A DNA stretch of 64,000 bases from Cystobasidiopsis lactophilus (Eukaryota > Basidiomycota > Agaricostilbomycetes > Agaricostilbales > Chionosphaeraceae), in assembly GCA_001599975.1 (NCBI GenBank), contig BCIO01000004.1, positions 967,434-1,031,433 of the forward strand, in the 5' to 3' direction. The position numbers and the translations under genes were made by a program. Positions 11,332 to 24,742 of this stretch are shown here, piece after piece; the stretch's first letter is position 1; each line of letters opens with the position of its first letter. The notes beneath the pieces were generated by a model that was not told where the DNA came from, made no database searches, and worked only from the letters and a program-made list of their open reading frames with translations.

Positions 11332-11868
11332 ACGGCCACGCTAGGGAGCGACCGACAGTTCTTGAGCTGCGAGCCTAGGACGGCCCAGTCCGCGCCTGAG
11401 ATCTCCCATTGCGTCGGATAGACAGTGAGGAAGACGGCCGCGTCGGTTTGCCTGGTCCCGAGGGGAATGAGCCGCTAGCCTCGCGCAGGAGCGAGAAGAA
11501 GCAGAAGGACGGGAAAACATACGTTTGCTCGATTAAATACTCGGGCGCCGGGCCGCCCACGCCTGTGACCCAGTCGTATGCTGGCAAAGGAATGTTTTGG
11601 GAGATCTGGAAGACACTATAGTTGTGGCCGACCCGCTGGTTGAACTCGAGAGGCGTCTCGCCGCTATCCGCTGTTTTTCGTCCCAATCGCCTCCAATCAG
11701 TTTGGGGCTCAATCGGATGCCCTGGGAGATTGGACGCTTGCCAGTGTCTATCCAACTGCCGTATAGGATCTGGTTCCCAGCAGGTTCGCCCAAAGCTTGC
11801 GCCCGAGCCCCAAAACGAGACAGGAGCGCGAAAGCGGCCACGCAGGTGGCGCCTAACCGGTTGTGCAT
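11332..11868 (-). pseudogene. 5' fragment of the GH26-like glycosidase gene
   Basis: Copy of the start of the gene at 12793-15001. It keeps the start codon (11868), the signal peptide MHNRLGATCVAAFALLS, the exons with NQRVGHNY and PAPEYLIEQT, and the exon ending LGSQLKNCRSLPS. The copy breaks inside the next intron, and the sequence to its left (kinase promoter side) does not continue the glycosidase. It therefore lacks both catalytic glutamates. About 210 bases of upstream sequence were copied too, so it could still be transcribed into a short secreted peptide. Most likely non-functional as an enzyme. Confidence 0.85.
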
Positions 11869-12080
11869 CTTTAACTGAGCTCTTGCTGGTGCTGGATCAA
11901 GCCGCAATCAACAGGGAATGCGCCAAGAGAAGCCGTTGGGGGATTGGACGACGGGCGATGCTCGGGTGCCTTTCGACTGCTTCCACAATCTCGCGATCTT
12001 CTGGCTGGACGGCGGGGCGTTGCGTCCACGTACAGGCTGGCACTACACACGAGCGCAGGGCAGGGTCCAAGCAGGCAAAC
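11332..12080. repeat. direct repeat, copy 1 (749 bp)
   Basis: Nearly identical to 14465-15213 in the same orientation, at a constant offset of 3133. The only differences seen are two bases near the left end (11336 and 11341 area) and two at about 12038-12040. Identity runs through introns and the upstream region and stops abruptly on both sides, so this is a recent segmental copy rather than two old paralogues. Confidence 0.95.
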
Positions 12081-12792
12081 TGAGAATTGTCGAAGCAACC
12101 CAAGTAGTCTTAACGAGGCCATGGCAAAGACTCAACGCCCTTGGGACAGAGCTTGCTCACCTCCTTCGGTCGGGCGACACATCACCCGATCATGACATCT
12201 GCTCAGAGGCATTCAAGATCAAGACGAAGCAAGCTACTTGAAAATCGCGGACTGCCCCTGCTGCAAATGCTGGCTGGATCACTGAATGACAGGACGCGAT
12301 CTGAGACGACCCAGCGCCAGAAAATGCTGGAATGGAAGAGCGCTATTGTTCCGGAAGGGCACAACGTCAATCTAAAAGAGCAATCGGTGGCAGCTGGTCA
12401 AGAGCTCTGGGTGGCGAAAAAGAGCGGACGGAACGGCTGGCACGCTCAGCGCGCTCCAATCACACCAGGACGCCTACTGTACCCAGCTGTAATCACAACA
12501 AAGCCGAATAGAGCAAAGCAAAAGTTATATAAGGTGGGAAAAACGACTCCACAATGCAACGAGAAAAGAATGGCGACCCTGGAGGCTGAAAGAAGGTAAG
12601 TCTCTTATGGTACAAGTGGGCCAGGCAAAAAGGAGGAGGCGGTGTCTAATAGGCGTGTGTGAGAGAGGGATTACGGCAGGAAATTGTCCGATTTGTAAAC
12701 ATGTGTAAAGAGCCGGGTTCACACGGCAAACCCTGATGCATGCGGCTGGAGGGGGAGGAGGATGGTCCATTTTAGGCGAAACAGAGGCGGTA
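12081..12792. other. intergenic region between repeat copy and GH26-like gene
   Basis: About 710 bases of unique sequence downstream of the GH26-like stop. Plus-strand and minus-strand frames are present but carry no family signature. Presumably the 3' UTR of the glycosidase. Confidence 0.4.
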
Positions 12793-15001
12793 TTACCGTG
12801 CGACGGCCGGCTTGCGCGCTTGAAGCCAGATGGCAGCGGTGAGCATGGCGAAAGTGGTGCAGCCGACAGCGATGGACGCTTGAAGGCGGGCCGATGCCGA
12901 TGCGCGGGTGGCGCCAAAGAGATTTGGTGCGCCTGTCGCCGGGTCTCGAGCGGTATGGAAGGTGACCTGACCGCAGTATTTTGAGCAGACCGAGGTGGTG
13001 GATCCGCCGGTGACGCCTGGCGGGACACCGGTAGAGGGAATGTTGGGTGCCAGCGTGCGGACGTTGGCCCTAGAGACACAAAAACAGGGTCAGAAACCGC
13101 AGGGGTCCTTCTTATATAGGCCTAAGCGCACCATGACACGCGAGTGGCAAAAGTTTCGAGGTCGGCCGAGAACGACGCCAAAACCGCCGTATCGTTGGTC
13201 AACCGGTAATCTCTGATGATGCAAAGGAGATGTGAGCACGAGGACAAGGGCCTTTTGAAGCACAAACCTGAGATCATTGTCATCTTCCGTCTTCTCGTAT
13301 TCTGAAGCGACCACATTCGTCAGACACCACTGCGGCATTGACGGCTTAAAAGCAACGCACCGAAATGCATCATCATCTTCAAGCGCGGGAACTGGTCGAA
13401 GAAGGCGTCGTTGGTCAAGCAGTCCTGCCACCACGCCGACTGGAGTGCCAGTTGGGTCCCGGTGCCTGCGATATCCACATGGTAGGCCGCGCCAGATTCC
13501 GAAAACATGCCTGTTGAAGTTTTGAGTGAGCTTCTGCACAGTCAGAACAGGCGGCTGGAGCAAACGCACAAGCTTTGCCGGCCTTGGTGCAGTACGTGGT
13601 GTAAAAGTTGGACGACGGGCTTTGGCCAGTGAAAGCGTCGATGTTCTGGATCAGATCGGCGCAGAAGCCAGCGGTTTGGGGCGTGTTCACGTTCTGGCCG
13701 TTCGGTCTGAATCACGGCGGGAACGATGGTCAGACGACGACTCGATCAGAAGTAGAACCATGGCAACGCACCCCTTGTAGTAGACGGACATGCCGATCCA
13801 GTCGACGTAGGCATCGCCCTATTGACCGAACAGCTCCCCGTTAGCCCACAATCCGACAATCGCGAAACCTCTTTAATCCAACACGTACGGGATCTGCGCG
13901 TTTGCGGTCAGTTGAGCTGATTGCCATCATCGAGTAGGGATGAAAGACGTACAGTAAGGGGAGAAGGGGTCGTCGGCATTGGTCAGTTGGCCTTCGCCAG
14001 TCGTGTCCAAAGCCGCCGCCTCGGTCACGTTGTCCTCTGTCAACAATGCGATCGCTTTAACACTTGCCTTGATGTCTAATCAGTGCAACGCACGAGTTTG
14101 GGAGTAAGGGTATCTGCGTAAGGCAGTGCAGCGTCAGCGAGCTGCGCGGGAACAAATTTGCGAAACAGGAGGCAGGACGACGCACCCTAGGCCTTCGTTG
14201 GGAGCCCAGACGATGACGGTCTTGGGCGCGAGCTTCTTGATAACTGGGTACATCTCGAGCCAAAGCTGCTTAAAGCGCAGAGGTTGGAAGCCGTAGCTGT
14301 TCCGCGCCGAACGTAAGAACGCGGCTAGGACGGCGAGGGGCAAGGCTCGAGCACTTACAAATTCCATGTGCCCTGCATTTCCGGCGCGAATCTGAGGAAA
14401 GTAGTTCTGTTGTAAGTCTCGGAGTCTGCGTGGGAGGGCAATCGGCGCCAAGTTAGCAAAAATCACGACCACACTAGGGAGCGACCGACAGTTCTTGAGC
14501 TGCGAGCCTAGGACGGCCCAGTCCGCGCCTGAGATCTCCCATTGCGTCGGATAGACAGTGAGGAAGACGGCCGCGTCGGTTTGCCTGGTCCCGAGGGGAA
14601 TGAGCCGCTAGCCTCGCGCAGGAGCGAGAAGAAGCAGAAGGACGGGAAAACATACGTTTGCTCGATTAAATACTCGGGCGCCGGGCCGCCCACGCCTGTG
14701 ACCCAGTCGTATGCTGGCAAAGGAATGTTTTGGGAGATCTGGAAGACACTATAGTTGTGGCCGACCCGCTGGTTGAACTCGAGAGGCGTCTCGCCGCTAT
14801 CCGCTGTTTTTCGTCCCAATCGCCTCCAATCAGTTTGGGGCTCAATCGGATGCCCTGGGAGATTGGACGCTTGCCAGTGTCTATCCAACTGCCGTATAGG
14901 ATCTGGTTCCCAGCAGGTTCGCCCAAAGCTTGCGCCCGAGCCCCAAAACGAGACAGGAGCGCGAAAGCGGCCACGCAGGTGGCGCCTAACCGGTTGTGCA
15001 T
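12793..15001 (-). CDS. secreted GH26-like glycoside hydrolase with C-terminal membrane anchor
   Basis: Extracellular glycosidase of the GH26-type fungal family (mannan or related beta-glycan cleavage is the usual role). It begins with a signal peptide, MHNRLGATCVAAFALLS. Spliced order: GNQILYGSWID, TPLEFNQRVGHNYSVFQIS, PAPEYLIEQT, AAVFLTVYPTQWEISG, TTFLRFAPEMQGTWNFYG with the first catalytic glutamate, TVIVWAPNEG then YPYSQT, DAYVDWIGMSVYYKG, TAGFCADLIQ, and MFSESGAAYHV with the likely nucleophile glutamate. A last intron (GTGCGC to CTCTAG, near 13085-13135) joins TRVSW to ANVRTLAPNIPS. The tail ends with a hydrophobic helix, IAVGCTTFAMLTAAIWL, plus a short basic end, suggesting a membrane or GPI-like anchor. 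At least ten introns. The intron after SWIDT appears to use a GC donor. The stop is at 12793-12795. Confidence 0.85.
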
Positions 15002-15213
15002 CTTTAACTGAGCTCTTGCTGGTGCTGGATCAAGCCGCAATCAACAGGGAATGCGCCAAGAGAAGCCGTTGGGGGATTGGACGACGGGCGATGCTCGGGT
15101 GCCTTTCGACTGCTTCCACAATCTCGCGATCTTCTGGCTGGACGGCGGGGCGTTGCGTCCACGTACAGGCTGCTACTACACACGAGCGCAGGGCAGGGTC
15201 CAAGCAGGCAAAC
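14465..15213. repeat. direct repeat, copy 2 (749 bp, source copy)
   Basis: Covers the first exons, introns and about 210 bases of upstream sequence of the intact GH26-like gene. Matches 11332-12080 at a constant offset of 3133 with about four differences seen. The left edge falls inside an intron that begins GTGGTC in this copy. Confidence 0.95.
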
Positions 15214-15571
15214 AGAGGGCGCTGGCGGGTCGGGAACGAAAAGCAGCGTGACGACTTCAGGCGCTTGATTTTCGGCGCGCGACTTCCAAGTGATGGTCAA
15301 CAAGCGGTCATCAAAACAGAGGTCGCGCGGAGGTTTTGGAGATTTGAATGCAAACTAGCTGGTATTGTATGGCTACGACGAAAAAAGGCGTGCGAAAAAT
15401 TATACGACTGCGGCCCATTCCCAACGAAACCAAGCCGCGAGAAAAACAGCAAGCAGAGTAAAAAATTGGGACAAGATGCGATGTGAGTTACAGGTCGGCC
15501 AAATGTGAGGAAGGTATGTAGGGGAGAGCTGCGGGAGGTTGTGCCTTGAAGTAGAAGAGACGTACTGCGCT
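15214..15571. other. intergenic region upstream of GH26-like gene
   Basis: About 360 bases between the repeat edge and the poly(A) polymerase stop. No gene seen. Holds distal promoter sequence of the glycosidase and the PAP1 3' UTR. Confidence 0.45.
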
Positions 15572-18203
<2,632 letters not shown>

Positions 18204-18316
18204 GGTCTTGTCGAGGTGAGCGGGCAAAGAATGTGTGCAGGCACAAGAAGGCAGGCCGCTCTGCTGGCCAACGCCACCAGTGGTCTTTCGCCCTTCAATA
18301 CTTGATTACAAGCCTG

Positions 18317-19425
18317 TTAGACCGTTTTGGTCTGAGATAGCACCCCGTCCCTCCTATCAAAGACCATGCTCGCAAAGCTAGCCGGACCAAATAACAGCAG
18401 AGTGCTGACCGCCCGACCTAAAGGCATCTCTCTTGGCCGGACCACAAACGCCAGCACGGTGAGCGAAAGAAAGCAGCACAGAAAGTCGGAGAGGAAGAAG
18501 GTGTGTACCAGCTGGGTCAGGTTGTCTTTGCCGGGGTAGAAAACAGGGACGAAAGCAAGCTGGAAGGCAGCGGCCGCATCGGGTCGCGTGAGGAACTGGA
18601 ACACTGTATAGACGTGGCAAAGACCGGTGGAGGCTGCCAACAGCGAATAAGTGAAGTGGGTGACCTTGCGAGCCAAGCCGGGATTGGTCGACGACGGCAA
18701 GACGTAGACTGCTAAGGCCACAACGGCCGTGTAGAGTGGGAACAGCTGCCAGGCGCCAATGATTCCTTGTTGGCCCCAAGTGGACTCGGTGATGAGGTGG
18801 CGGTGAGCAGTGGCTGCTGAAGGGAGTGCGTAGCCGAGAAGCAAGGCTGGGATGACGGTCCGTACCCCTTTGAGAGGAATCGTCTTGTTCTTGGAGCTCG
18901 TCGCCAGAAACCAAATGCTCCAGATTGGCGTGACCAAAGCGGCGCTGCCCACTTGGTATGCCAACAAAAACATGTTGGCCCTACGCTCAATCTGAGCTTC
19001 CCAGTTCCCGCCATTAAGGACAGCAGCTTACCCCAACAAGCCTGAGAATCCAGACCTGCTTCCTTCGCACAAGAAGATGCCGTTGAGCCCCGTCAAAGAT
19101 ACGAGGAAGTACTGTCGAAAGAGCTCGTGGAGCGGCTCGGGATCATTCAGCGCCGGCCAAAAGAAGGCGACCAGCGTTGTCAGCAGTCGGTCCAGATCTT
19201 GAGATCCGGTGTACTCCCGCCTTAGGGGCACCCCGCCCGGTAGGAGGCTTGAGTGTTGGATGGCCCACCCCTGCGCAAAGAGGCCATTCTGCCCGCTCGT
19301 GTACTGTGCAAGAGCTGGTCTCAACTGGCTGTCTGTGTTAATATGGCTAGAGCGCATACAAATAACGTGTAATAGGCGAGGCCTGTGAGCAGAAGGAAGG
19401 CGAGATAGGCAGGCGCTTTCGACAT
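18317..19425 (-). CDS. multi-span membrane protein of a fungal cluster-associated family
   Basis: Integral membrane protein of about 330 residues with seven or eight helices. It starts MSKAPAYLAFLLLTGLAYYT. The luminal or cytosolic segment QYTSGQNGLFAQGW leads to LDRLLTTLVAFFWPALND, a block I associate with small multi-pass proteins often found in fungal secondary-metabolite clusters. After an intron comes MFLLAYQVGSAALVTPIW and further helices; the end is DGVLSQTKTV with a stop at 18317. Introns follow helix one and the SRSG segment. The enzymatic role, if any, is unknown. It sits only 113 bases from PAP1 and about 250 bases from the epoxide-hydrolase-like gene on the same strand. Confidence 0.72.
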
Positions 19426-19672
19426 GGCAGTGGCTGCCGCGGAGCAAGCGGCGGGTTTGTGGACCGAGTGGCTTGAGAGTGGCTGCCGACGAGAATCTGG
19501 AACAAGACACAGAGTGTATTGCATGCCCCATTGGGTGGATGTTCATAAGCATGAGCACATAAACCAGACAACCCTCGACCCAAATTTGCCACCTGCCTGT
19601 TCCGGCCTGTTTCTCATGGGGCAAACCAGTCAGATGCCGTGCAGGTGATAATGGCCATAGCACTTACCTCAT

Positions 19673-20248
19673 TCACTCCTCAAAGTTGACGCCCAGGTTC
19701 CGCTCCACGTCCTTGTCGCTGAGGTAGTCGCGCCACTCGACGATTTTGCCCGCCTTGACCACAAAGACGCTGCCCGCCAGCGTTAGCCTGTTCCATCAAG
19801 AATTGATTCATACCCACCCCATTAACAAAAGGTCGTACGTCTTCTCCTTTCCGATCAAGCCTTGACGCCCAATGCCCTCAGCCGCTTTACAGAACGTGAA
19901 CTTCAGAGGACACTCACGATCTATCCGTTCCGTCATCACCACCCCGTTTTTGCTAGTCATGTTGAGCGTGATGATGTCGATTGAGTACATCTCGAAGAAG
20001 GACTTCAAATGGGCCTTGATCTCGTCCGAACCGCTTGCCACCGGAAATATCTCTGGCATGTTTTTGTACGTCGCTTTTGGGTCAAAGTACTTGTCAATCA
20101 GGTCAGCGACAGTAGATGGCTCGGTCTGTCTATGGTCGTTGAGAAAGCCGAGGACGAGTTCTTCGTCAGGCCCGCAGGCCGTGGCGTCGGTCGCGGCTCC
20201 GGACGAGAACCATGGCCGCTGAAGGGGCTGGTGCGGCTGATTGACCAT
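19673..20248 (-). CDS. limonene-1,2-epoxide hydrolase-like protein
   Basis: Cone-shaped SnoaL/limonene-epoxide-hydrolase fold enzyme of about 155 residues. Exon 1 starts MVNQPHQPLQRPWFSSG and carries LIDKYFDPKATYKNMPE. An intron with donor GTGAGT joins TERID to RLIGKEKTYDLLLMG, and a second intron (donor GTGGGT, acceptor GGGCAG) joins MG to VFVVKAGKIVEWRDYLSD. The Arg-x-Asp of TERID and the Asp of EWRDYL match the catalytic Asp-Arg-Asp triad of limonene epoxide hydrolase, so an epoxide-opening activity is plausible. A non-enzymatic SnoaL-like role is the alternative. The stop (TGA) is at 19673-19675. Substrate unknown. The neighbour multi-span protein and the FAD monooxygenase further along could act on related compounds. 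Confidence 0.85.
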
Positions 20249-20834
20249 TGCCCTTATGGTTGTGTATATTATACTCTCGAGACCGATTGGGCAGGGAGCA
20301 ATGGGCCAATGGAGGGGGCGGGGTGGCTATACAGCTTCTGACAGTGGTCCCAGCAAAAAGCGCAATGGAGCAAAAAAGGATGGCAACGCCACCGAGGAAG
20401 GAGGCGACACAAGCATTTGTTCATCTCTGCACGACCCAGGTCGAGAAGGCAGCTCCGAAGCAAGGCTACATAGTGACAAGAAGGCGCTTCGCCACGCAGT
20501 GCAGCGCGTCGCATCCCCGCTGCCAACTATGCAAGACTCGGTAGAGACCACAAGACAGTGCATTCGTCTAAAAGAGCTGCAGTTGGACGAAACGAAAACC
20601 ACTTTGGCCACCGATGCTCAGGCCAAAGGTGGCGAACGCAGAGCAAAGCCGATTGCACTTCGTTCTGGGTGGCGGCGCATGCGCATGTAGTTGTGGTCAT
20701 GCTAATTACAGCGATTTATTGAAGCGCGAAGTGAACATGAAGCCAAGATTGGCACAACCCGCTGCTCATCGTTCACGCACCATCGAAGTCGCCCCCCTCC
20801 AAACTCACGTTCTTGGCCATATTGGAAACGAGGT

Positions 20835-20886
20835 CCAACAGAGAGCGGATTATAGCCGGGCCAACAGAGAGCGGATTATAGCCGGG
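20835..20886. repeat. 26-bp perfect tandem repeat, two copies
   Basis: Two adjacent copies, 20835-20860 and 20861-20886, each beginning CCAACAGAGAGCGG. The second copy contains the last codons and stop codon of the isochorismatase-family gene, so the first copy lies in its 3' UTR as a duplicate of the gene's end. Confidence 0.95.
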
Positions 20887-21816
20887 CGATCAGAGGTGGA
20901 AGCTTAGAGAGCGACTGGGCGGTCTTGGCCTTCTCTTCCTTGATGAGCTTGGAAACATCCTTGAACTTGGGATGCGCAGCATCCACTGCGCACATGGGCT
21001 CAGCATCGTCACTTGCGCGGAGGCGGTGAACTTACCCATGAGTTGGAAGAGGGCAGATTCAGAAGAGGTGATCTGCGCTCCCGCTTGGCGCATCCTCTGT
21101 AGCCTCTTCAGTCCGACCTCGCGCAGCATTCTGCAGTTGCAGTTGCCTTACCTCAAGCGCGATCGGGATCTCCTGCGGGTTGCACGAAGAGACGCCGTCC
21201 GCGATGACATGGGCATCCACTCCGGCGGCAAGCAAGTCGAGCACGGTTTGGGTCACGCAGACGTGAGTTTCGATCCCGACAATAAGGACGCTCTTGATGC
21301 CCTTTTCGTGCACTGATTTTTGAATTTCAGGGATCCACTGCGGTCGTTCATGAGCCTTCCGCCGAAGAAGAGGTAGGGAATGCGACCTGCCATCGAGAAC
21401 TTGGTTTTAGGCAGCGCGGCTCCAATCGGATTCAGGTTCTTGGGCAAGGCGTCAATCCCGAGCTCTGCAATGGTCGGTCCTAAGGCCCTGGGATTCTGCT
21501 CGGTAGTGTACACCGGAATGTCGAGCAGTTGGGCGGCTTGCACCTGTTGGCCCGCGTTGAGCTTCGGAGGCACTTTCTCTCGCCCAGCCAACTTGCCATC
21601 TTGCGGGACGTTGCCGCCATTTCATCAAAGGAGTAAATAGCGCTTCCTGTGCAGCAGTGAGAGGCGTCCGAGGAGCGGAATTGGAGGGCGACTAACGAAA
21701 GCGATCTTGCTGTTGGCGGGCGGATGTTGTCAGTCAGAGCTCCCTGGGCCGTGCAGACACCTCACAATGTCACAGATGAAGAGCGCTGCTCTGTCGGGGC
21801 GGATTTTGCTGACCAT
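20876..21816 (-). CDS. isochorismatase-family cysteine hydrolase
   Basis: Hydrolase of the isochorismatase-like (ISOC) family, acting on amides or related bonds. The start at 21816 gives MVSKIRPDRAALFICDI. A 13-nt exon (21697-21709) supplies QDRF, then RSAIYSFDEMAATSRKM. The next intron, 21562-21596, uses a GC donor (GCAAGT) and joins KM to LNAGQQVQAAQLLDIPVYTT with the frame kept only if it is removed. The nucleophile segment is GIETHVCVTQTVLDLL. Aspartate of CDI, lysine of KTKFSM and this cysteine would form the catalytic triad. The last exons give ITSSESALFQLM and then HPKFKDVSKLIKEEKAKTAQ. The stop lies inside a tandem repeat. The true substrate is not deducible; salicylate/siderophore chemistry should not be assumed. 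Confidence 0.88.
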
Positions 21817-22043
21817 TTCGGCGGCGTGGATTGGAAACAACCGTCGTACAATATCAACCTTGGCCGCTTGGACCGAAGGGCGCCGGCCTGGTACTTGCCA
21901 CTGATGGTTACTCGCAGGCATCAAGGTAATAGACTAATGAACCCATTTCATTCACAATTCAGATTCCTTTTTGGTCCTTTGTACAATCGGTCGCAGAAAA
22001 CCCTGGAAGCCCATTGATGTTCATGTCCAAGAAGGAGAAACCC

Positions 22044-23527
22044 TTATTTGTTCATGTCGAGGACAACACGGCCAGTGAGCTTGCCGTCTGTAGGTTGGAA
22101 TTAGTAAGACGCGAAGAGCACGAAGAAAGCGGGCTGCTTACGATGCATGTCATCGTAGACCTGTGGCAAGGTGCCAAGAGGCTGGATCTTGTAGTGTGTC
22201 TTGACGTGGCCGTGGGCAGCAATGTTGAGAGCTTCGTGGGCGTCCTGGCGGTTGCCGACGTAGGAGCCGACGAGGCGCTTGGAGTGGAAGACGGTGAAGA
22301 AGACGTCGGCCTGAACCTTGGCATCGGGAGGGAGGCCGACAGCAACGCAAGTGCCGTGGGGTCGGATGCTGCGGAGAGAAGAGGATCAGAAACGGTCAAG
22401 CAAGAAGGGGAAGTGTGAAGCCAACTCACTACTCCATGGCCTGCTCGTAGCCCTTGCCGGAAGAAGCGGTGCAGATGACGCCGTGGGGGCCAAGGCCGTC
22501 GGGGGTGGCATCCTTCACGGCCTTGACGATGTCAGAGGTGGCCGCAAAGTCGACCCAGGCGGCGGCGCCGAGCTTTTCGCAGAGAGCCTTCTTTTCGGCG
22601 CCGGTATCAATCGCAATGGCGTTGAAACCCATGTACTTCGCATACTGCAATGCGAGATGTCCGAGTCCTGATGAAGCCAGGGAGTGAGTTGGACGATCCA
22701 AAGAACTTTCAAGGAAACAACTGACCTCCACCGGCGCCGGGAATGGCAACCCACTCGCCGGGACGAGCGCCAGATTCCTTGAGTGCCTTGTAGACAGTGA
22801 CACCAGCGCAGAGGATGGGAGCAGCATCGGCCAGGGAAAGCTTGTCGGGGATCTTGGAAAGCTGGGAAGTGTAGCTGACGGCATACTGTTGGAAGGAGCC
22901 ATCGACGGAGAAGCCAGAGCACTGGGCTTGCTGGCAAAGAGCTGGGAGGCACAAAGTGTAAGTGAGACGGACGCAGGGCCAACAAAGGGAGCCTGCTCAC
23001 GCTCAAAGCCTTGGCGGCAGAACTCGCACTTGTTGCAAGAGTGCGCGATCCACTTGATGCCAACACGGTCGCCAACCTTGAGGTCGGTGTCGGTGTGCTC
23101 GCCCAAAGCGACGAGGTAGCCGGCGCCTTCGTGGCCACCCTGAAGAGAAAGTCTGAAAAGGTGGCCCTCATCAACAAAGCGGAGAGTGCTCACAATCAAG
23201 GGGCACTTGTTGTCGAGGGGCCAGTCGCCGAGCATGGCGTGCAGATCAGTGTGGCAGACGCCAGAGTAGACGACATTGACAAGAGCTTCGCCGGGCTTGA
23301 GGTCCTTGGCCTGAGAAGGATTGAAATGAATAAAGACCTCCTTCCTTCGCAGGAGATGGGCACCAACCTGAGTGACGGGCAAGTCCTCGATCTTGATAGG
23401 GCCTCCTTGTTTGCGGAAGATGGCCGCCTTTTGGGTAGTGGGAATCCTGAGGACCGACAGTCAGCCTTGCGTCAATGCTGGCAGCAGCGAAAGGGACGAA
23501 CGACTTGTTGAACGGTGCCTCAGACAT
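22044..23527 (-). CDS. ADH1: zinc alcohol dehydrogenase
   Basis: Cytosolic NAD-dependent, zinc-containing alcohol dehydrogenase of the yeast ADH1 type, interconverting acetaldehyde and ethanol. The short first exon MSEAPFNK joins, across a 55-nt intron with donor GTCGTT, to [19 protein letters not shown] second intron joins LPVTQ to [17 protein letters not shown]. Catalytic zinc ligands are in [17 protein letters not shown] and GGHEGAG. The structural zinc loop CNKCEFC-x7-C is split by an intron. Rossmann glycines follow in [20 protein letters not shown]. The end is [13 protein letters not shown] with stop TAA at 22044-22046. About eight introns, length as expected (about 350 residues). Whether it serves fermentation or a pathway with its neighbours is not shown. 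Confidence 0.93.
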
Positions 23528-24742
23528 TTTGGTTGTTTGTTCGTAGTTGTGCGAAGAAAGGGCGCTCTGGGAGGTTTGGGAACAAGAGAGAGAAGTGCCG
23601 AATAAAATAAGAGGACACCCCGCATGCGTAATTCTTTTACCCCAGGTTTGTCCATCAGCGTGAAAGCGTGGGGTCTGGGGCCCTCGTTCCACACTTGTAG
23701 CATCTCACGGGTCATATTTAAGCACGACAAGCCAGGCAAAGGCAATCGAGGGAAAATGAAATACGCTTTGGTCTCCGCAGTTTGACCCTCTGACCCCCTT
23801 GCCCACCCACTATCACCCGTGCGGCGTGCGGGACTGCCCAGACCATGCTTTTCACGGGCAAGAGGCGTCTGTCCTCCACGCTTTGGTGACGTCGGAAACG
23901 ACGGGCCGGCCGGCTTGCTGCATTATGCTGGCCAAAGATGCAGCAAACCGGCAGGCATACTACCGCTCGGTGGTTCGACAATTGCGTAACCAGGCGGATG
24001 CTAGCATGACCTATTTTGCTAATGCTCTCGAGGCGTCCAACAAGCCAAATCCGCAAAGCGCAAAAAATGTCAAAAAGGACTAGGATGAAGGATTGCTGGC
24101 TGACACAAGCGTGCTTCGTCTGTTTGTTGCACAGGAGCACTGGGAAACACAGCCAGCACGGAGGCCAAGAGACTGGGGCACAAAGCAGTCTTGAAATCAA
24201 TGCGGCAAAAGTTTAATGAGGAGAGATTCGATTTAGGCGCGTGAAATGGCATCCAAGCTCGGTTTGCGCTTGGTTCGGGCTTTAGGCAGGCACTTCTGAG
24301 CTCTAAGTAGCCATGATGTGTGAGGGCTTCAACAGCAGCGTCGTCGCTTCGGTGGCAAGGGCGCGAAGACATGCGGCGGTCCTGTTGGAGTTTGGCCAGT
24401 GTTGGCCATTTGACTTCTTTCCCCCTTTTCCAAGCAGCTTTCGAAGAGCTTACAGAGACTCAATCAAAGCCGTTCGCGCTGCGAGCTCGCCTTGTGCAAG
24501 CCCAATTGCTTGACCATCGCCCAGCGGCAGGCGCGTCGTGTAGCCTTCTTGGGGCGGCGGCCATGGCTATTTTGGCCCAGCAGGGTCCTTGATGCTTTAC
24601 CGGACTCTCGTAGTGGTCTGCTAGGCTGTGTTTGGCTCTCAATGCTTATACAGGGCCACAAACGCGCGAACTGGATGTCAGTCAGATCGACCTTTAGATT
24701 CTGTGTTTCAAGACATTATGGTGTACATTCGCAAGCTGTTGA
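23528..24742. other. 1.2-kb intergenic region
   Basis: Lies between the alcohol dehydrogenase start and the ATO transporter stop. Many short frames on both strands, none with a recognisable motif or family-like exon. Expected to hold the ADH promoter. I see no gene, but a short non-coding RNA cannot be excluded. Confidence 0.4.

Noticed and set aside
12141-12599. 152-codon plus-strand frame beside the repeat copy
   Set aside because: No motif, no conserved partner, and the right part falls in the presumed 3' UTR of the glycosidase.
14755-15486. 243-codon plus-strand open frame, partly repeated at 11622-12083
   Set aside because: Antisense to the glycosidase exons; it is repeated only because the DNA is duplicated.
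20241-20690. 149-codon plus-strand frame upstream of the epoxide-hydrolase-like gene
   Set aside because: Lies in the presumed promoter region, with low-complexity composition and no family signature.
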